From Lota lota (Eukaryota > Chordata > Actinopteri > Gadiformes > Lotidae), in the NCBI GenBank assembly GCA_026745465.1, contig JACYXH010000826.1, positions 5,458,724 through 5,522,723 of the forward strand: a stretch of 64,000 nt of DNA, given 5' to 3'. Positions 62,471 to 64,000 of the stretch are shown in pieces. Within the stretch, counting starts at the first letter, position 1; each line of letters opens with the position of its first letter. Position numbers and translations under genes: made by a program. The notes below the pieces were generated by a model. It worked only from the letters and a program-made list of their open reading frames with translations, was not told the origin of the DNA and ran no database searches.

Positions 62471-63235
62471 GAGTAAGTCGTTTTGAGAGGAAAGTTGGAG
62501 GGAATGGAGACATGGGGGCCATTTTGATTCAGTGGAGGAAATAACAGTGTCAACTATGAGTGATTATGGTACTTGATGATGATGATGATGACGATGGTCT
62601 TAGTCTCCTTCTCCCCACCCCTTCCTGGCTCTTCATTTTTTGCTCTCTCTGCTTGCCTCCTGCCCAGTTAGCCCTTTTGTGTTTACTCTTTTTCTCCCTT
62701 ATATTGTTTTTCTGCCGTCTGTGTTGTGTTTTGTTTGAATCTTTAAGTCAGGCTGTCTGTCTGTCTGTCTGTCTAGCTTTCTCTTCTTCCCCCATCAGTC
62801 TGTTTTGTATGATAGCTATCTGCCCGTCGCACTGTCCCAACCTCGTCCCCCATCTCAAGTCGCTTTTTCTCCACTTGTTTATTGTCTTCCCCTTATCTCT
62901 TTCCCACCTGTCCTTATACATTTTCTACCACTCTCCTCTCCCTCTTGCTCTCTTCCCCTCCTCTTCTCCTCTGAGTCAGCCAGCTGGTGAGTGTGCACAG
63001 CATGTGTGCATGAGATGTGTGTGTGGGCGCAGCTCTCTCTCTCTCTCCTTCTCTCTTTAACTCTCTCTCTCTCTCTCAAATTCACCCTCTCTGTCTCTCT
63101 CTCTCTATCTTCCTCTCCCTTTCATATTTCCCCTTCTCTATCCCTCTCTCTTCCTCTCCCTTTCTGGATCTCTCTCTCTCTTTCTCCGCGATGACCCGCT
63201 GCTCCGCCGCACTCGGCTTCCGCAGCATCCCGTGT

Positions 63236-63267
63236 GCTGCCTAGCAACGCTCAGTGTCCATGGCAAC
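63236..63267 (+). promoter_or_regulatory. tandem RFX-type X-boxes
   Basis: GCTGCCTAGCAAC (63236-63248) and GTGTCCATGGCAAC (63254-63267) both fit the RFX X-box plan of two half sites with 1-2 bases between, close to GTTGCCATGGCAAC. They lie in a short CpG-rich patch (63187-63290) after a CT-rich tract. Such sites typify promoters of ciliary genes and MHC class II, but no gene start was identified here. Confidence 0.45.
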
Positions 63268-64000
63268 GGAGCCAACAAACGCCCCCATCTCTCTTCAGCC
63301 CGTACCCCTGCAATTAGACGTTAAGTGTGGCAATCAGCGGAGCAGTCACAGAAACCAGTACGCAGTGAAAGAAAGCTCTAGAAAAACCTTGGCGGTATCC
63401 AATACTATCGTCCTGAGAACCAAGCTAATGTACATGAGAGAGAGAGGGCGAGAGAGAGAAAGAGAGAGATTAAATTTTTATATGGGTAGAATATTGAAAT
63501 ATACTTATTACAGTTTAATTGTGGTTTCGTTTAAGAAAATATCCTGACCAAAACAACGTATTTCTCATTATAAGAAGCTGCACACAAAAGTCTACGAAAA
63601 CATGATCCATTCATTGTGGTCTTTGTCTGTAATCTTTATCTGTATCAACACTCATCCCTGAAAGTGGGCTTTCTAATGAAAAGTATCTTATAAATATGTT
63701 CAACCGATGTTTCTGTTTTATCTTTGGTGGTATTTCTTGTGAACTTCAAAATTCAGTAAATTGGCCTCACTTCCAATGGGCCTTCTTAACTGCAGTAGAC
63801 CACATCGTCCAGAAGGTGGCAGTATTGCACACATGGCAATACTGTATGCGTGCTGTGGCTATGCATGATTTATGATTTACACCAAGCTTGAATCAGCTTC
63901 ATACTACCTACATTTTGCTTACATTCCAGTCTTTAAGATCCCAAAAGGGTTTTTATTTTTTACCATGAAACAAGAAACATTTTCAATGAAAAAAACAAAC

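Noticed and set aside
62560-63060. 166-codon plus-strand open frame before the X-boxes
   Set aside because: Driven by a CT-rich tract; hydrophobic and serine-rich composition follows from base composition.

Overview
This is a vertebrate, almost certainly teleost, genomic window. It contains a large intron-rich gene on the minus strand. The genome is very rich in (AC)n and (AG)n microsatellites and has many small fish-type transposon remnants. The microsatellite load and the repeated poly-G/poly-C runs are reminiscent of codfishes, but that placement is only a guess. There are no bacterial-type operons, CRISPR arrays or confident RNA genes.

The one protein-coding gene I can support is mef2d (myocyte enhancer factor 2D), a MADS-box transcription factor. 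It is transcribed right to left and only its 5' coding half is present. The exons, in transcript order, are: start-codon exon at 25969-25916 with upstream 5'UTR to about 26344; MADS/MEF2-domain exon at 22194-21991; two alternative third exons, alpha-2 (muscle type, 11189-11055) and alpha-1 (ubiquitous type, 10731-10594), separated by only 323 bases; an exon at 4690-4471; and a 51-base exon at 3532-3482. All have consensus AG/GT borders and compatible phases. The rest of the transactivation region, the beta exon and the 3'UTR must lie left of position 1.

Region by region: 1-3481 is intron dominated by microsatellites. 3.5-26.3 kb is the exon-bearing part. 26.4-56.7 kb is either a giant first intron or upstream sequence. 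It holds a GC-rich block and a palindromic pair of MEF2 sites near 27.65 kb, several hAT-like and TTAA-type miniature elements, a Rex1/CR1-like LINE remnant at 39.6-40.3 kb, LINE 3' tails at 40.7-41.3 kb, and nested hAT-like elements at 44.9-46.6 kb. 56.3-57.9 kb is relatively CpG-rich, with two CCAAT boxes 31 bp apart and a good minus-strand splice donor at 56699, and is my best candidate for the distal mef2d promoter. 57.9-64 kb shows homopolymer and microsatellite arrays, two tandem minisatellites (56-bp and 46-bp units), and a pair of RFX-type X-boxes near 63.25 kb; no exons were recognised there.

The most interesting signals are: (1) two perfect MEF2 consensus sites arranged as an exact inverted repeat upstream of the MEF2D start codon, suggesting autoregulation; (2) a set of perfect short-loop hairpins far above chance expectation, which look like scars of replication template switching; (3) the compact alpha-2/alpha-1 alternative-exon module with a pyrimidine-saturated separating intron. 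I did not find an unambiguous undescribed system.
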